A stretch of DNA of 60,187 nucleotides from an uncultured Verrucomicrobia subdivision 3 bacterium (GTDB taxonomy: Bacteria; Verrucomicrobiota; Verrucomicrobiia; Limisphaerales; UBA8199): assembly GCA_903913865.1 (NCBI GenBank), contig CAIWMU010000079.1, positions 1 through 60,187 of the forward strand. The letters are read 5' to 3'. The notes beneath the pieces were generated by a model that did not search any database, was not told the DNA's origin, and was given only the letters and a program-made list of their open reading frames with translations. Each line of letters opens with the position of its first letter. The stretch's first letter is position 1. Made by a program: the position numbers and the translations under genes. Below, piece by piece: positions 36,417 to 45,089 of the stretch.

Positions 36417-37410
36417 AACCGTTTGATCTGAACCATTCCACCGCCGAGCGTAGCGCTTCCTCTGGCGGCGTTTGGGGTATCCCAAGCTCCCTTATGGCCT
36501 TATCAGGGCTGAAATACATCATGTAGCGGGCCATCCGGACGCCCGCAAGGGGGGCTTTGGGGGGATTTCCGGTGATGGTCGACATCCACTCGTTCACATG
36601 GGCGGCTCCGAGGGCGATCCAGTAGGGGACCCGCATCTTTGGCGCCGGTGTGCCTGAGAGTTGCTCCAGCTTTTGAAGTGCCGTCTCCATCGTCCAATTG
36701 CCTTGGGCATTACCAAGGATGTATCTTTCACCAATACATCCCTTCTCAGCGGCAAGAATATGACCCATCGCGACATCCCTCACATGCACCCAATTCAGGC
36801 CTGTGTCGAGAAATGCGGGCATCCTGCGATTTAGGAAGTCCACGATCACTCCTCCGGTGGGGGTGGGCTTGACGTCGCGCGGGCCAACCGGGGCACTGGG
36901 GTTCACAATCACCACGGGTGCTCCCCGGGCCGCCAATCCGAGGGCGATCTGTTCAGCCTGCCACTTCGAGCGTTTATAGTGGTTGCTCATCTGGCTTTCG
37001 GAAACAGGGGTGCGCTCATCCGTGGGAACCACATCATCGCCAACCCTCTTGGGCAAGCCAATACACCCTACGGTGCTTGTGTAAACGATCCTGCTGCAAC
37101 CCGCCTCCGTTGCTGCCCCGATCACATTCCGGGTGCCATCCACATTGGCGGCATACATGGGGGCGTAGTCTTTGAGCCAGAGATTGTAACTTGCGGCGGC
37201 ATGAAAACACCAGTCACAGCCGGTCATCATCTTTTTGAGCGATTGGCGGTCGGAAATATCGCCGGTGACCGTCTGGTAAACAGCCCCGGAGAGGCCCCGG
37301 GTGTCGGCGTTCGGCCGGAGCAGGGCCCGAACCTCGTGGCCGCGCGCGGTCAACTCATGAACGAGATTGGCACCAATGAACCCCGAGGCACCTGTCACAA
37401 AGCACTTCAT
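36406..37410 (-). CDS. hpnA: NAD-dependent epimerase, HpnA-like (hopanoid-associated sugar epimerase)
   Basis: A 334-residue short-chain dehydrogenase/epimerase. The N-terminus MKCFVTGASGFIGANLVHELTARGHEVRALLRP is the extended-SDR nucleotide fold with GxxGxxG; the catalytic YxxxK is HYKRSKWQAE. FHAAASYNLWLKDYAPMYAANVDGTRN fits the HpnA branch, which is tied to hopanoid biosynthesis in bacteria that make these lipids. No squalene-hopene cyclase is present in the window, so hopanoid synthesis is not shown. The start at 37410 follows the rhomboid gene by 64 bases. Confidence 0.75.
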   Translation of the reverse strand: MKCFVTGASGFIGANLVHELTARGHEVRALLRPNADTRGLSGAVYQTVTGDISDRQSLKKMMTGCDWCFHAAASYNLWLKDYAPMYAANVDGTRNVIGAATEAGCSRIVYTSTVGCIGLPKRVGDDVVPTDERTPVSESQMSNHYKRSKWQAEQIALGLAARGAPVVIVNPSAPVGPRDVKPTPTGGVIVDFLNRRMPAFLDTGLNWVHVRDVAMGHILAAEKGCIGERYILGNAQGNWTMETALQKLEQLSGTPAPKMRVPYWIALGAAHVNEWMSTITGNPPKAPLAGVRMARYMMYFSPDKAIRELGIPQTPPEEALRSAVEWFRSNGYVK

Positions 37411-37474
37411 GGGGCATAATGATCCGCCAATCGGGGTTCTGCGCAACGCAAAAGGTGCGGAAAATCCGACCGCC

Positions 37475-38404
37475 TCACCAACGGCGGGCCATCGGCAGAT
37501 GCAGGAAGGCTCCCAGCCATGGGAGGGTCACGAGCAGGACAAATCCAAGGCCGCAGGCAAGATTCGCCAGGGGGTTTTGACCCAGTGCAGGAAATCGTCC
37601 TGCCAGAATTCCCAGGACCAAGCCGGACACAAACCCTCCGAAGTGGGCCAGAACATCTGTTCCTGGGGAAAGTCCAAGCAGGATGAACAAAAAGCACCCG
37701 GCCGCAAATCCGGAAAGGAGGCTCTTGCGGGTGAAATGCCCCGGTTCCGTGTGTGTGGAAGTTGGGATGGGGGCGAACGAGTGGGCGGCAAGCAACCCGA
37801 GTGCTCCCATGACCAGACCCGAGGCTCCGAGGCTCAGGCGCAGGCCCGGCAGATGAAATAAGCCCAGCAGGTTCCCCGCAGCGCCAGCGAGCAGGGAGAG
37901 CAGCAGGCCGGGACCTGTTCCATAGAGCCCCATCGCCAGTCCCAGAAGGAGGGTGCCTGTGACAAGGTTCGCTCCGAGGTGGGCGAGATCCGCGTGCAGC
38001 CACTCAGCCGTAAAGGCGCGCCACCAGTCCCCGTGGATGAAGCCCTGATTGCTCATGATGCCTGCATCCTTCAGGGCCGGAACGTCGGAGGAAAGCCAGA
38101 AGAACAGGGCAGCGATGGCGGTCCATCCCAGCACTCCCCAGTCGAACAGAATCTGGTGTCCCGGCATGCGCTGCTGCCAGGGCCATGTGCGGTTTTCAAT
38201 CTTATACTGGCGCAGAACCCTGAGCGCCCGTCCAAGGTCCTCCTGAGGCACTTCCAATCCCCAGGGACGGTCTTGTTGCGGGGGGGCGATCAAGGTCTCA
38301 ATGCCCTGACTTACCAGCACCAAACTCCACTCCATGGCCTGTTGTTCGCCCTTCGTTGGGATGAGGCTGGAATTCATCAGGAGGGGGTCAGTCCAATTTT
38401 CCAT
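37475..38404 (-). CDS. Rhomboid family intramembrane serine protease
   Basis: A 309-residue rhomboid. A soluble N-terminal domain (about 1-85) is followed by six or seven membrane helices. The catalytic serine lies in GASGLVMG and the catalytic histidine in DVLAHFGGFVSG; HADLAHLGANLV in the second helix is also typical. The N-terminal region (SLVLVSQGIETLI) resembles the cytosolic domain found in other bacterial rhomboids. Start at 38404 is chosen by family alignment; 38377 is an alternative. It lies downstream of the dnaX-recR-HAD run on the same strand. Confidence 0.88.
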   Translation of the reverse strand: MENWTDPLLMNSSLIPTKGEQQAMEWSLVLVSQGIETLIAPPQQDRPWGLEVPQEDLGRALRVLRQYKIENRTWPWQQRMPGHQILFDWGVLGWTAIAALFFWLSSDVPALKDAGIMSNQGFIHGDWWRAFTAEWLHADLAHLGANLVTGTLLLGLAMGLYGTGPGLLLSLLAGAAGNLLGLFHLPGLRLSLGASGLVMGALGLLAAHSFAPIPTSTHTEPGHFTRKSLLSGFAAGCFLFILLGLSPGTDVLAHFGGFVSGLVLGILAGRFPALGQNPLANLACGLGFVLLVTLPWLGAFLHLPMARRW

Positions 38405-38593
38405 CCAGTGGGGTGGGAATGATACGATAGTGAAGGCAGACTCCGGAAGGTGGCTGCGCCCTGGGAAATCGGGAGATGGAAGGAGAGTGACCAACCATCC
38501 GGCACGGCACAATCTTCAAGCATCATCATGGTGGCAGGCAATATCGTCTCAGCCGCCGCTTTTTTCCAATGGAAATGAAAGATTGTCTGAAGC

Positions 38594-39226
38594 TCAGCGG
38601 AGCAGTCCCATAGCCTGGACCTGCGCAAGTGTCTTTTCAGGCGTCTCCTGCAGGATGACCCGCCAACCCCGGGCGGCGCCTGCCTCGATGTTCTCGAGCC
38701 GATCGTCGATATAAAGAATCTCAGCAGATCTGCATCCGGTCATCTTTTCGACAACATCATAGATGCCAGAGTCGGGTTTCATGGACTTTTGTTCGTAGGA
38801 GAGCACATAACCATCAAAATTTGCAAAGAAGGGATACTTGGTTCTGATGTGCTGGACCGCGAGTTCGTTCGTATTGGAGAAGATCCAGGTCTGAAAACCG
38901 TGCTGCCTCAACTGCTCATGGAGATCAATCATGGAGTGGATCGGAGTGAAAATATCCCCAAAAGCGGCGGCGAATTCCTCTTTTGATCCGGCATAGCCGG
39001 TGATTTTTCGGGTCTCCTCAAAAAATTGGGCGGTGGTCATCAACCCTGTTTCGTAACGGGAGAGCAGCGGGGCCGATCCGAAGTGCCTCATGATTTCCTC
39101 CGGGGCAGGCCCCCGCTCAGTGGAGAGAGCGTGGGCCGCGATGCGATAGTCAAAATCCAGCAGGACTTTTCCAAGGTCGAAAACAATGGATCGTGGAGAA
39201 GGGTCAGTCATGTTGGTTGGGATCAT
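38594..39226 (-). CDS. HAD-family phosphatase (YihX-like)
   Basis: A 210-residue haloacid-dehalogenase phosphatase of the YihX type (glucose-1-phosphate phosphatase in E. coli). Motif I is VFDLGKVLLDFD with the nucleophile Asp, motif II is FSNTNE, motif III is near MKPDSG, and motif IV is LYIDDRLENIEAG. The natural substrate is uncertain. The ATG at 39226 overlaps the recR stop codon (ATGA); a second Met at 39211 is possible, but the overlap favours the first. Confidence 0.9.
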   Translation of the reverse strand: MIPTNMTDPSPRSIVFDLGKVLLDFDYRIAAHALSTERGPAPEEIMRHFGSAPLLSRYETGLMTTAQFFEETRKITGYAGSKEEFAAAFGDIFTPIHSMIDLHEQLRQHGFQTWIFSNTNELAVQHIRTKYPFFANFDGYVLSYEQKSMKPDSGIYDVVEKMTGCRSAEILYIDDRLENIEAGAARGWRVILQETPEKTLAQVQAMGLLR

Positions 39227-39825
39227 TTCATCTCGCGACGACCCTCCAGCGCATGGCTGAGGGTGAGTTCATCCGCCCCTTCAAGGGCGGATCCGGCGGG
39301 GAGTCCGTGTGCGATTCTGCTGATACGAAGTCCGGTTTTTGCGAGGGTTTTTGCGATGTAAAAGGCTGTGGCATCCCCCTCAACATCAGTGCCCAGTGCG
39401 AGAATGATCTCCCGGATTGGTTCACTGCTGAGGCGTCGCTCGAGGTCCGCAATGCGGAGGTCCCCGGGTTGGACCCCGTTCAGCGGGGAGATTTTGCCCC
39501 CAAGGACGTGGTACTTGCCCCGAAATGTTCCCGACTTTTCGACGCTCAGGATGTCGACCGGTTTTTCGACAACACAGACGAGAGCTGACTCGCGCGTGGT
39601 ATCGGAGCAAATACGGCAGGGGGAAGCATCTGTCAGGGCGCCGCACACAGAGCAGAGGTGAACAGACTCCCTGGCCCTCAGGAGGGCCTCTGCGAGGAAT
39701 TTCACCGCCGAGGTATCGGCCTGAACGATGTGCAGGGAGATGCGCTCGGCAGACCGGGGCCCGATGCCAGGCAGGCGGGTCAACGCGGCTGCCAGAGCGG
39801 AGATGCTTTCGGGCAAGTGTGCCAT
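39223..39825 (-). CDS. recR: Recombination mediator RecR
   Basis: A 200-residue RecR of the RecFOR pathway for loading RecA at gaps. It shows the helix-hairpin-helix LTRLPGIGPRSAERI, the four-cysteine zinc motif CSVCGALTDASPCRIC, and the Toprim domain with ALGTDVEGDATAFY. The ATG at 39825 is preceded by GGAAG and gives the family length; a GTG at 39855 would add ten residues. The order dnaX-ybaB-recR is conserved in many bacteria. Confidence 0.97.
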   Translation of the reverse strand: MAHLPESISALAAALTRLPGIGPRSAERISLHIVQADTSAVKFLAEALLRARESVHLCSVCGALTDASPCRICSDTTRESALVCVVEKPVDILSVEKSGTFRGKYHVLGGKISPLNGVQPGDLRIADLERRLSSEPIREIILALGTDVEGDATAFYIAKTLAKTGLRISRIAHGLPAGSALEGADELTLSHALEGRREMK

Positions 39826-39871
39826 AACGCTTCCAGAGGGTGTGGACAGGTCCACTCCAGCCCTGGGGAGG

Positions 39872-40183
39872 TTACATCAAGCCGGGGAGGTTGAATCCGG
39901 AGGTGACTTTACCCATCTCCTCCGTTGATATGGCTTTTGCCTGTGCGAGGGCCTGATTCGTGGCGGACAGAAGCATGTCCTCAAGGAGTTGGGCGTCGGA
40001 GGGATTCAAAGCCTGGGGATCAATTTTGATGGAACCAATGGATCCATCACATTTGGCGACCACCTTGACTGCACCGCCGCCGGTTGTGATCTCAACAGTG
40101 CGTCGGGCCAGTTCGTTTTGGATGGACTCCATCTGCTGCTGCATACGCGCAGCCTGCTTCATTAATTTTCCAATGCTGGACAT
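39872..40183 (-). CDS. ybaB: YbaB/EbfC family nucleoid-associated protein
   Basis: A 103-residue DNA-binding nucleoid protein. The N-terminal helix (IGKLMKQAARMQQQMESIQNEL) and TGGGAVKVVAKCDGSIGSIKIDP are typical of the family. It sits between dnaX and recR, as in E. coli and B. subtilis. A C-terminal GFNLPGLM is the usual end. Confidence 0.96.
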   Translation of the reverse strand: MSSIGKLMKQAARMQQQMESIQNELARRTVEITTGGGAVKVVAKCDGSIGSIKIDPQALNPSDAQLLEDMLLSATNQALAQAKAISTEEMGKVTSGFNLPGLM

Positions 40184-40236
40184 GATAATTTTTGGTGGTT
40201 TAGGTTCAAGATGGTTTCTTGATATCAGGAGGGGGG

Positions 40237-42057
40237 TCAGGTTCTCGCCTGGACAAGCTGACCCTTGAACACCTCAAGAGCCTTTTGAATCAAAGGGTCG
40301 TTTTTAAAGTCTTCCGGGTCCATTTTCACCGGCAGGGGCTGGGATGGTTTCTGAGGCACTGCCGGACTCCTGGGGAGAGCCGCCGGGGCCTGACTCACAG
40401 GAGGCGGCGAACTTGGAACCGGGTTTGAGGCTGGCGGCATGTTGGCTGGCCGAGGCTCATTACCCGGAATGGCTGTTGCAGGAGCGTCATTTTTGACAAA
40501 CCGGATCTGCGTCACAGGATGCCCCAGTGAGGCGAGGCTCTCCTGAATGAGTTTCTGATTCTTGGGGTTATCGACCAGGGGGATGTGCTCCGCCGTGCTC
40601 TGGCGGAAGCCGATCGTGAAGACGTTCCTCACCATCGAAACCGGATGAGCTTCGAGGAGGTAGCTTCGGGTGAAAGGACTTTCCCGTCCCACGGTTTCAA
40701 CGAGAGCGCTCCAGATTTGTTGAAGATCGACGGTTTGATGGGCTGTTTGCTGCACTGGAGCCGAACCATCAGTCAATGCTGCCGGATGGGGGATTGTAGT
40801 CGGTGGAGCAGGGGGGGGCGGCGGTGTGCTGGCACGCGCGGGAGTTGGGGGGGCGATGGGGGCTGGTGCGGCAGATCTTAGAGGAGCGGACGGGGTTGTG
40901 GGGGCTGAGATGTTGCCGCCCTGCTTTAACGCTTGAAGCTGTTTGAGCAGGGAATCGATACTTTGTGCATTTCGCGCTTCGGAGGCCTTGAAAATCGCAA
41001 TTTCCACCAGGATTTTTCGGGAAGCCGCATCTCGGAGCCTCATTTCTGTATCCCCAAGGACCTCCAGGATCCGTGTGAGACCTTCACTTGAAGCGAGGGT
41101 GGACTGTTCAGCGAGCGCCCCTGCTTCTGCCTCTGATATCTCCAGCATCCCCAGATCGCCCCGGCTGACTTTGTAGATCAGGAGGTTTCTAAAATGGTTT
41201 AGAAGGTCGGCGATCAGGCGACCCAGATCCTTGCCTGAACCCGTCAACTGGCCCAGTTGCCGCAGACCGGATTCCACATCCCCTGTCAGGATGGAGCCCG
41301 ACAACTCCAGTAACTGGCGCTGGGCGGTCAAACCAAACATGGAAAGAACGTCCGCCTCCTCGATTTTGGATCCGCAGAAGCTGATGAGCTGGTCCAACGT
41401 GGATTCGGCATCGCGCATGCCCCCCTCAGCACCGCGGGCAATGGCATAGAGAGCTGTGGGCGATACCTCGACCTTCTCCTGGCCGGCAATATAGGAGAGG
41501 TGGTCGGAGATCAGTTTTGTGGGAATCTGTCGGAGATCAAATCGCTGGCAACGGGAAAGGATTGTGGGAAGCACCTTTTCCGGATCGGTTGTAGCGAACA
41601 GGAACTTCACATGCTCCGGGGGTTCCTCAAGTGTCTTGAGCAGGGCGTTGAACGCCGCTGCCGAGAGCATGTGGACCTCGTCGATGATGTAGATCTTGAA
41701 TTTTGACCCAGCCGGAGCGTAGCGGCAGGTTTCACGCAACTCCCGGACCTGCTCAACGCCGTTGTTGCTGGCTCCATCGATCTCAAGGACGTCCAAGGAC
41801 CGTCCTTCAGTGATCTCACGGCACCGTGGGTCATCATCCTGAAAGTCCACTTTTGGACCACCCGTGGCGTTGAGGCACTTAGCAAAAATCCGGGCGACGG
41901 TGGTTTTACCTGTGCCGCGGGGGCCGCAAAAGAGGTAGGCATGGGCTATGCGGCTTTGGGTGATCGCCTGGGAAAGGGTGCGGGTGACATGCTCCTGCCC
42001 CACCACGTCGCTGAAACGTTGGGGTCGGTATTTCCGGGCAATGACCTGATAGCTCAT
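40237..42057 (-). CDS. dnaX: DNA polymerase III subunit gamma/tau
   Basis: The clamp-loader ATPase subunit of the replicative polymerase; 606 residues. It shows MSYQVIARKYRPQRFSDVVGQ, Walker A GPRGTGKTT (45-53), IIDEVHML (Walker B region), and SRCQRFDLR. Two of the four zinc-ligand cysteines are missing: the usual C-x8-C-x2-C-x2-C is replaced by C61 and C79 alone. After domain III there is a Pro/Ala/Thr-rich linker (about 390-455) and a C-terminal domain. No frameshift signal for a short gamma form was obvious. It follows the SRP RNA gene. Confidence 0.96.
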   Translation of the reverse strand: MSYQVIARKYRPQRFSDVVGQEHVTRTLSQAITQSRIAHAYLFCGPRGTGKTTVARIFAKCLNATGGPKVDFQDDDPRCREITEGRSLDVLEIDGASNNGVEQVRELRETCRYAPAGSKFKIYIIDEVHMLSAAAFNALLKTLEEPPEHVKFLFATTDPEKVLPTILSRCQRFDLRQIPTKLISDHLSYIAGQEKVEVSPTALYAIARGAEGGMRDAESTLDQLISFCGSKIEEADVLSMFGLTAQRQLLELSGSILTGDVESGLRQLGQLTGSGKDLGRLIADLLNHFRNLLIYKVSRGDLGMLEISEAEAGALAEQSTLASSEGLTRILEVLGDTEMRLRDAASRKILVEIAIFKASEARNAQSIDSLLKQLQALKQGGNISAPTTPSAPLRSAAPAPIAPPTPARASTPPPPPAPPTTIPHPAALTDGSAPVQQTAHQTVDLQQIWSALVETVGRESPFTRSYLLEAHPVSMVRNVFTIGFRQSTAEHIPLVDNPKNQKLIQESLASLGHPVTQIRFVKNDAPATAIPGNEPRPANMPPASNPVPSSPPPVSQAPAALPRSPAVPQKPSQPLPVKMDPEDFKNDPLIQKALEVFKGQLVQART

Positions 42058-42135
42058 AAGGCGTCCGCGCGGCTTTCAAAGGCGGCCGCCACGTTGCGGC
42101 TCGTCAACAATCCACATCCACGGTGAAAACAAAGT

Positions 42136-42227
42136 GTCAGGGTTACCACGGCAGTTGCAGAGCAAACTACCGTTGCTGCCTTCCGACCCTGGCGGGGTTT
42201 GTAAGTCCACAATCCATGGGCCCTGAC
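42136..42227 (-). ncRNA. ffs: Small signal recognition particle RNA (4.5S/ffs)
   Basis: On the - strand the two ends pair perfectly (GTCAGGG with CCCTGAC), giving a long hairpin of about 92 nt. The apex carries the conserved domain IV core: GCCAGG, GTCGGAAGGCAGCA and the GGAA tetraloop, which binds Ffh. The gene lies 79 bases upstream of dnaX, as in B. subtilis and other bacteria. The exact 5' and 3' ends are estimated from the pairing. Confidence 0.88.
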
Positions 42228-42355
42228 AACGCAGAATGTGCCCAAATCAATTCACCGCTTCAAGCACATTCACCACGCATGCGATACCTTTTACCGATGA
42301 CTATCTGCCCTTTCCATGGGTGAGCCCGGGTTAGGGTATTTCAAGACCGGTTTGA

Positions 42356-43060
42356 CTACTCCCCTGCGGGTGGATTGGAGGCAAAGGGTCGTCGCAGGCG
42401 GGTCAGACCATATAGAAGTAGATAGGTGGTAAAAATGAAGGCTGCGAACAGCAGCGGGACCACCATGCCTGTCGAGTGCGAGGGGGGTGATGTGGCCCAA
42501 TTTCCGACCTCCCGCAGGATTGCGCGGGGCCTTAAAAGAATATCCCAACTGTTGAAGCGCATGAATCTGCCCAAATAGACACCAAAACCGGTGATTACCG
42601 CGACAACCGGTATGAGCAACCAGCTCGCTACCAATCCAAACCGTTCCCGGACAAGACCTTGAATCAGGTAGAGTGAGAGGAATCCCAATACAAATCCCGT
42701 CAGGGCGCAGGATAGGATTAACACCAGATCCACCCAGAAAAGGGACTGAACCCGGTTGGTGAGGTGGATCAGATCCGTGAAAATGTAGGGGGCATTCGGG
42801 AAAAAGAGTATCCACACGCCGACCCAGACTGCGACCCGCCAACCCTGCCCCGGCGTGCGCCGGTTCTGTTCTGAGGCGATCAGGGCAAAAACCAGTGGAA
42901 GCCAGGCCAGAAACAGGTTCCAGGCCAATCCAGTGTAACCGGGATCATGCGTCCAGTGAACCCTCCATCCCACCAGTGCCAGACTTGCCCCGGAGGCAAA
43001 AAGAAGCGCCAGTATGGGCATGGCGGTGCCCGACTCAAACGCCAGCTTCAACACCCTCAT
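42356..43060 (-). CDS. DUF1361 family membrane protein
   Basis: A 234-residue integral membrane protein with about seven hydrophobic segments. Family signatures include YTGLAWNLFLAWLPLVFAL, FFPNAPYIFTDLIHL and GVYLGRFMRFNSWD. Function is unknown. Its start overlaps the stop of the upstream membrane protein by four bases (ATGA), which fixes this start. Confidence 0.85.
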   Translation of the reverse strand: MRVLKLAFESGTAMPILALLFASGASLALVGWRVHWTHDPGYTGLAWNLFLAWLPLVFALIASEQNRRTPGQGWRVAVWVGVWILFFPNAPYIFTDLIHLTNRVQSLFWVDLVLILSCALTGFVLGFLSLYLIQGLVRERFGLVASWLLIPVVAVITGFGVYLGRFMRFNSWDILLRPRAILREVGNWATSPPSHSTGMVVPLLFAAFIFTTYLLLYGLTRLRRPFASNPPAGE

Positions 43061-43773
43061 ATGCTATTCATGTCTTCCTCCTGCCGACTATACATTGTTG
43101 AGGCTTGGGATGCGCCAAAAATCCTTCGGGTCATCAGGGTCGGAATCAGGGGGCTTGCGATTAGGAACAGGGCAGGGGTGAAGAGCCACCAGTTGAACCG
43201 GGTTGGCAGGAGTCGGCGCATGGACTCCACGGATTTGTCATTCAGATGGATCGCATCCGCCATGAAGACATAAAGGGCCAGTAGAATCCCGGCGGCAAAC
43301 AGAGCCCAGTAATGCCAGACGGGAGGCCGGTAGATGGGGGCGGCTTGAGTGACGAGTGTGCCCCAAATGATCATCAGACTCGCAATGAGGACAGGGGCAA
43401 GCACCGGGCCCCACCAGGGAAGCGGAATCAGGAAGAGGATATCCCAATCCAGAATGGAGGTGGGCCATGAGCACATCACGACCAGAAAGACGTAATAAAG
43501 AATGTCCCAGAGCCCGAAAGCGAGCGCTGCATATCCCAAACGCTCCCGCCAGGTTCTGCCAGCCAGAATGCCAACCGTCAGGAGCATCAGGAGGGTGGCC
43601 GCCTCGCGTACGACCTCAGCCATTCCCAGCCCGCCCGCCTCCGGGAGCGGGAGTGGCTGGTAGGGGTTGATCCGGTTGATCATGGTCCGCAGATAGAAGA
43701 CGACCGCCGATTCGACCCAGGCCATGCCGGCGGCGTAGGCGCAAACCACGTAAAATTTGTTTTTCTCCTTCAA
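43057..43773 (-). CDS. Membrane protein of unknown function
   Basis: A hydrophobic protein of about 238 residues with six predicted membrane helices; no family recognised. The TTG at 43773 is preferred because it follows the ispH stop by 16 bases and is preceded by AAAGGAA at a five-base distance; an upstream ATG would overlap ispH by tens of bases. The third helix region has the acidic sequence LDWDILFLIPLPWWGPV, and ADAIHLND lies near the fifth helix. It overlaps the DUF1361 gene by four bases. Confidence 0.6.
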   Translation of the reverse strand: MKEKNKFYVVCAYAAGMAWVESAVVFYLRTMINRINPYQPLPLPEAGGLGMAEVVREAATLLMLLTVGILAGRTWRERLGYAALAFGLWDILYYVFLVVMCSWPTSILDWDILFLIPLPWWGPVLAPVLIASLMIIWGTLVTQAAPIYRPPVWHYWALFAAGILLALYVFMADAIHLNDKSVESMRRLLPTRFNWWLFTPALFLIASPLIPTLMTRRIFGASQASTMYSRQEEDMNSI

Positions 43774-43789
43774 GGGATTCCTTTCCGTT

Positions 43790-44674
43790 TCAGACAGCGA
43801 CACACCGGGACTCTGTTGTTGGTTGGGGTTGTGCATGCTCATCGACCCAGGCAAGAACCCATTTCTCGATATCATCTATCGTCGATTGCGGAGTCGATGT
43901 TCCAGCGGTGATGCCGACGGATTTAATCCCCTCAAACCACTCGGATCGCAGGTCAATCGCGGTTTGAACATGATAAACCCGTGGGCAGTGTTTTCTGCAG
44001 CTGGCGCAGAGTTCGGCGGTGTTATTGCTTTGTGCTCCTCCAATCACGAGGACAAGTTCCACCTTTTTGGCCAGTTCGATGGCTGCCGCCTGTCGTTGCT
44101 TTGTCGGATGGCATACAGTGTCCACGAAGCGGATCTCGGCGTGCGGGTGGCGGGCGTGGATGGCCTCCACCAGATATCCGACCCTGTCCAGCGGTTGCGT
44201 GGTCTGCGCGATGACGCCGAATCGGGACCGTGGAGCCAGCCTGGCGACATCCCTTTCGTCCTGCACCACGTCAAATTCCTTGAGGTCTTCCGTCAATCCC
44301 CGAACTTCAACATGGCCGTGTCTTCCAATAATGACCGGATGGTAGCCTTCCTCCGCCAGTCTCATCACTGAGCGGTGTGCGGCACGAACCAGCGGACAGG
44401 TTGCTTCAAGAATCAGCAACCCCCGATCGCGGGCGGATTGCTTCATTTTTTCCGAGGCCCCGTGCGCGGTGATCATCGCGAGTTTCGTGCGCACGCTCTC
44501 CAGATCCCTTTCCACGCGGACACCTCGATTTTTCAATTCGGCGTTGACGGTGTCGTTGTGAACCAGTTCCCCAAGGATGGTGAGGGGTGTGTGTTCCCCG
44601 GTCTCCATTGCCAGATCAATGGCATCCTTGACCCCAAAACACATGCCCATATGCCGGGCTCGAATGATTTTCAT
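43790..44674 (-). CDS. ispH: 4-hydroxy-3-methylbut-2-enyl diphosphate reductase
   Basis: The last enzyme of the MEP isoprenoid pathway, making IPP and DMAPP. The 294-residue protein has the three iron-sulfur cysteines in MGMCFGV, EATCPLV and DTVCHPTKQRQ, plus the active-site GRHGHVEVRG and IGGAQSNNTAEL. The start at 44674 (MKIIRARHMGMC) is set by the family N-terminus. A palindrome ACTTTG-N5-CAAAGT lies 46-62 bases before the start codon and may be a regulatory site. The two membrane-protein genes follow immediately. Confidence 0.96.
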   Translation of the reverse strand: MKIIRARHMGMCFGVKDAIDLAMETGEHTPLTILGELVHNDTVNAELKNRGVRVERDLESVRTKLAMITAHGASEKMKQSARDRGLLILEATCPLVRAAHRSVMRLAEEGYHPVIIGRHGHVEVRGLTEDLKEFDVVQDERDVARLAPRSRFGVIAQTTQPLDRVGYLVEAIHARHPHAEIRFVDTVCHPTKQRQAAAIELAKKVELVLVIGGAQSNNTAELCASCRKHCPRVYHVQTAIDLRSEWFEGIKSVGITAGTSTPQSTIDDIEKWVLAWVDEHAQPQPTTESRCVAV

Positions 44675-44719
44675 AGGAGAATTTTGATGATGTTCGATCG
44701 TTGGCCGATGCATTAAAAA

Positions 44720-44736
44720 ACTTTGCGTCACAAAGT
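44720..44736. promoter_or_regulatory. Palindromic operator-like site upstream of ispH
   Basis: ACTTTG-CGTCA-CAAAGT, a perfect six-base palindrome with a five-base spacer. It lies between the end of the regulator gene (44781) and ispH, within a possible TTCACT-N16-TTTAAT promoter on the - strand. The same half-sites and spacing recur at 45708-45723. Confidence 0.6.
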
Positions 44737-44780
44737 GAATGACCGCTGCCATGGGAACGTGTTCAAAGTTTTCAGAAATT

Positions 44781-45089
44781 TTATTCGAGCTTCGACTGCC
44801 GGACAATCTGCTCAAGCAGATTGATATATTGGGCAAAGGCGGTGCGGCCGACGGGTGTCAGGGCGCATGTGGTGAGCGGTCGGTTCTTTTGGAAACTCTT
44901 TGTGACAGAAAGATAGCCCGCCTCCTGCAGGGTGCGGATGTGGGTGGTGATATTGCCATCCGTCATCCCCAGCGAATCCCGCATCTCCGTGAAGGAAAGC
45001 TCCGGATTCGCCGCCAGCATGGACATGATTCCAAGCCGTCCCTTTTCATGGATAATCCGATCCAGTTGTAGAAAGGGTTCCGGATTCAC
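44781..45089 (-). CDS. Winged-helix transcriptional regulator
   Basis: A 102-residue DNA-binding protein of the winged-helix type (HTH_34/ArsR-MarR-like). MSMLAANPELSFTEMRDSLGMTDGNITTHIRTLQEAGYLSVTKSF shows a helix-turn-helix followed by the wing, and a C-terminal helix (YINLLEQIVRQ) suits dimerisation. It overlaps the membrane-protein gene by four bases. In this family the regulator commonly controls its own operon; palindromes at 45708-45723 and 44720-44736 are candidate sites. Confidence 0.85.
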   Translation of the reverse strand: MNPEPFLQLDRIIHEKGRLGIMSMLAANPELSFTEMRDSLGMTDGNITTHIRTLQEAGYLSVTKSFQKNRPLTTCALTPVGRTAFAQYINLLEQIVRQSKLE

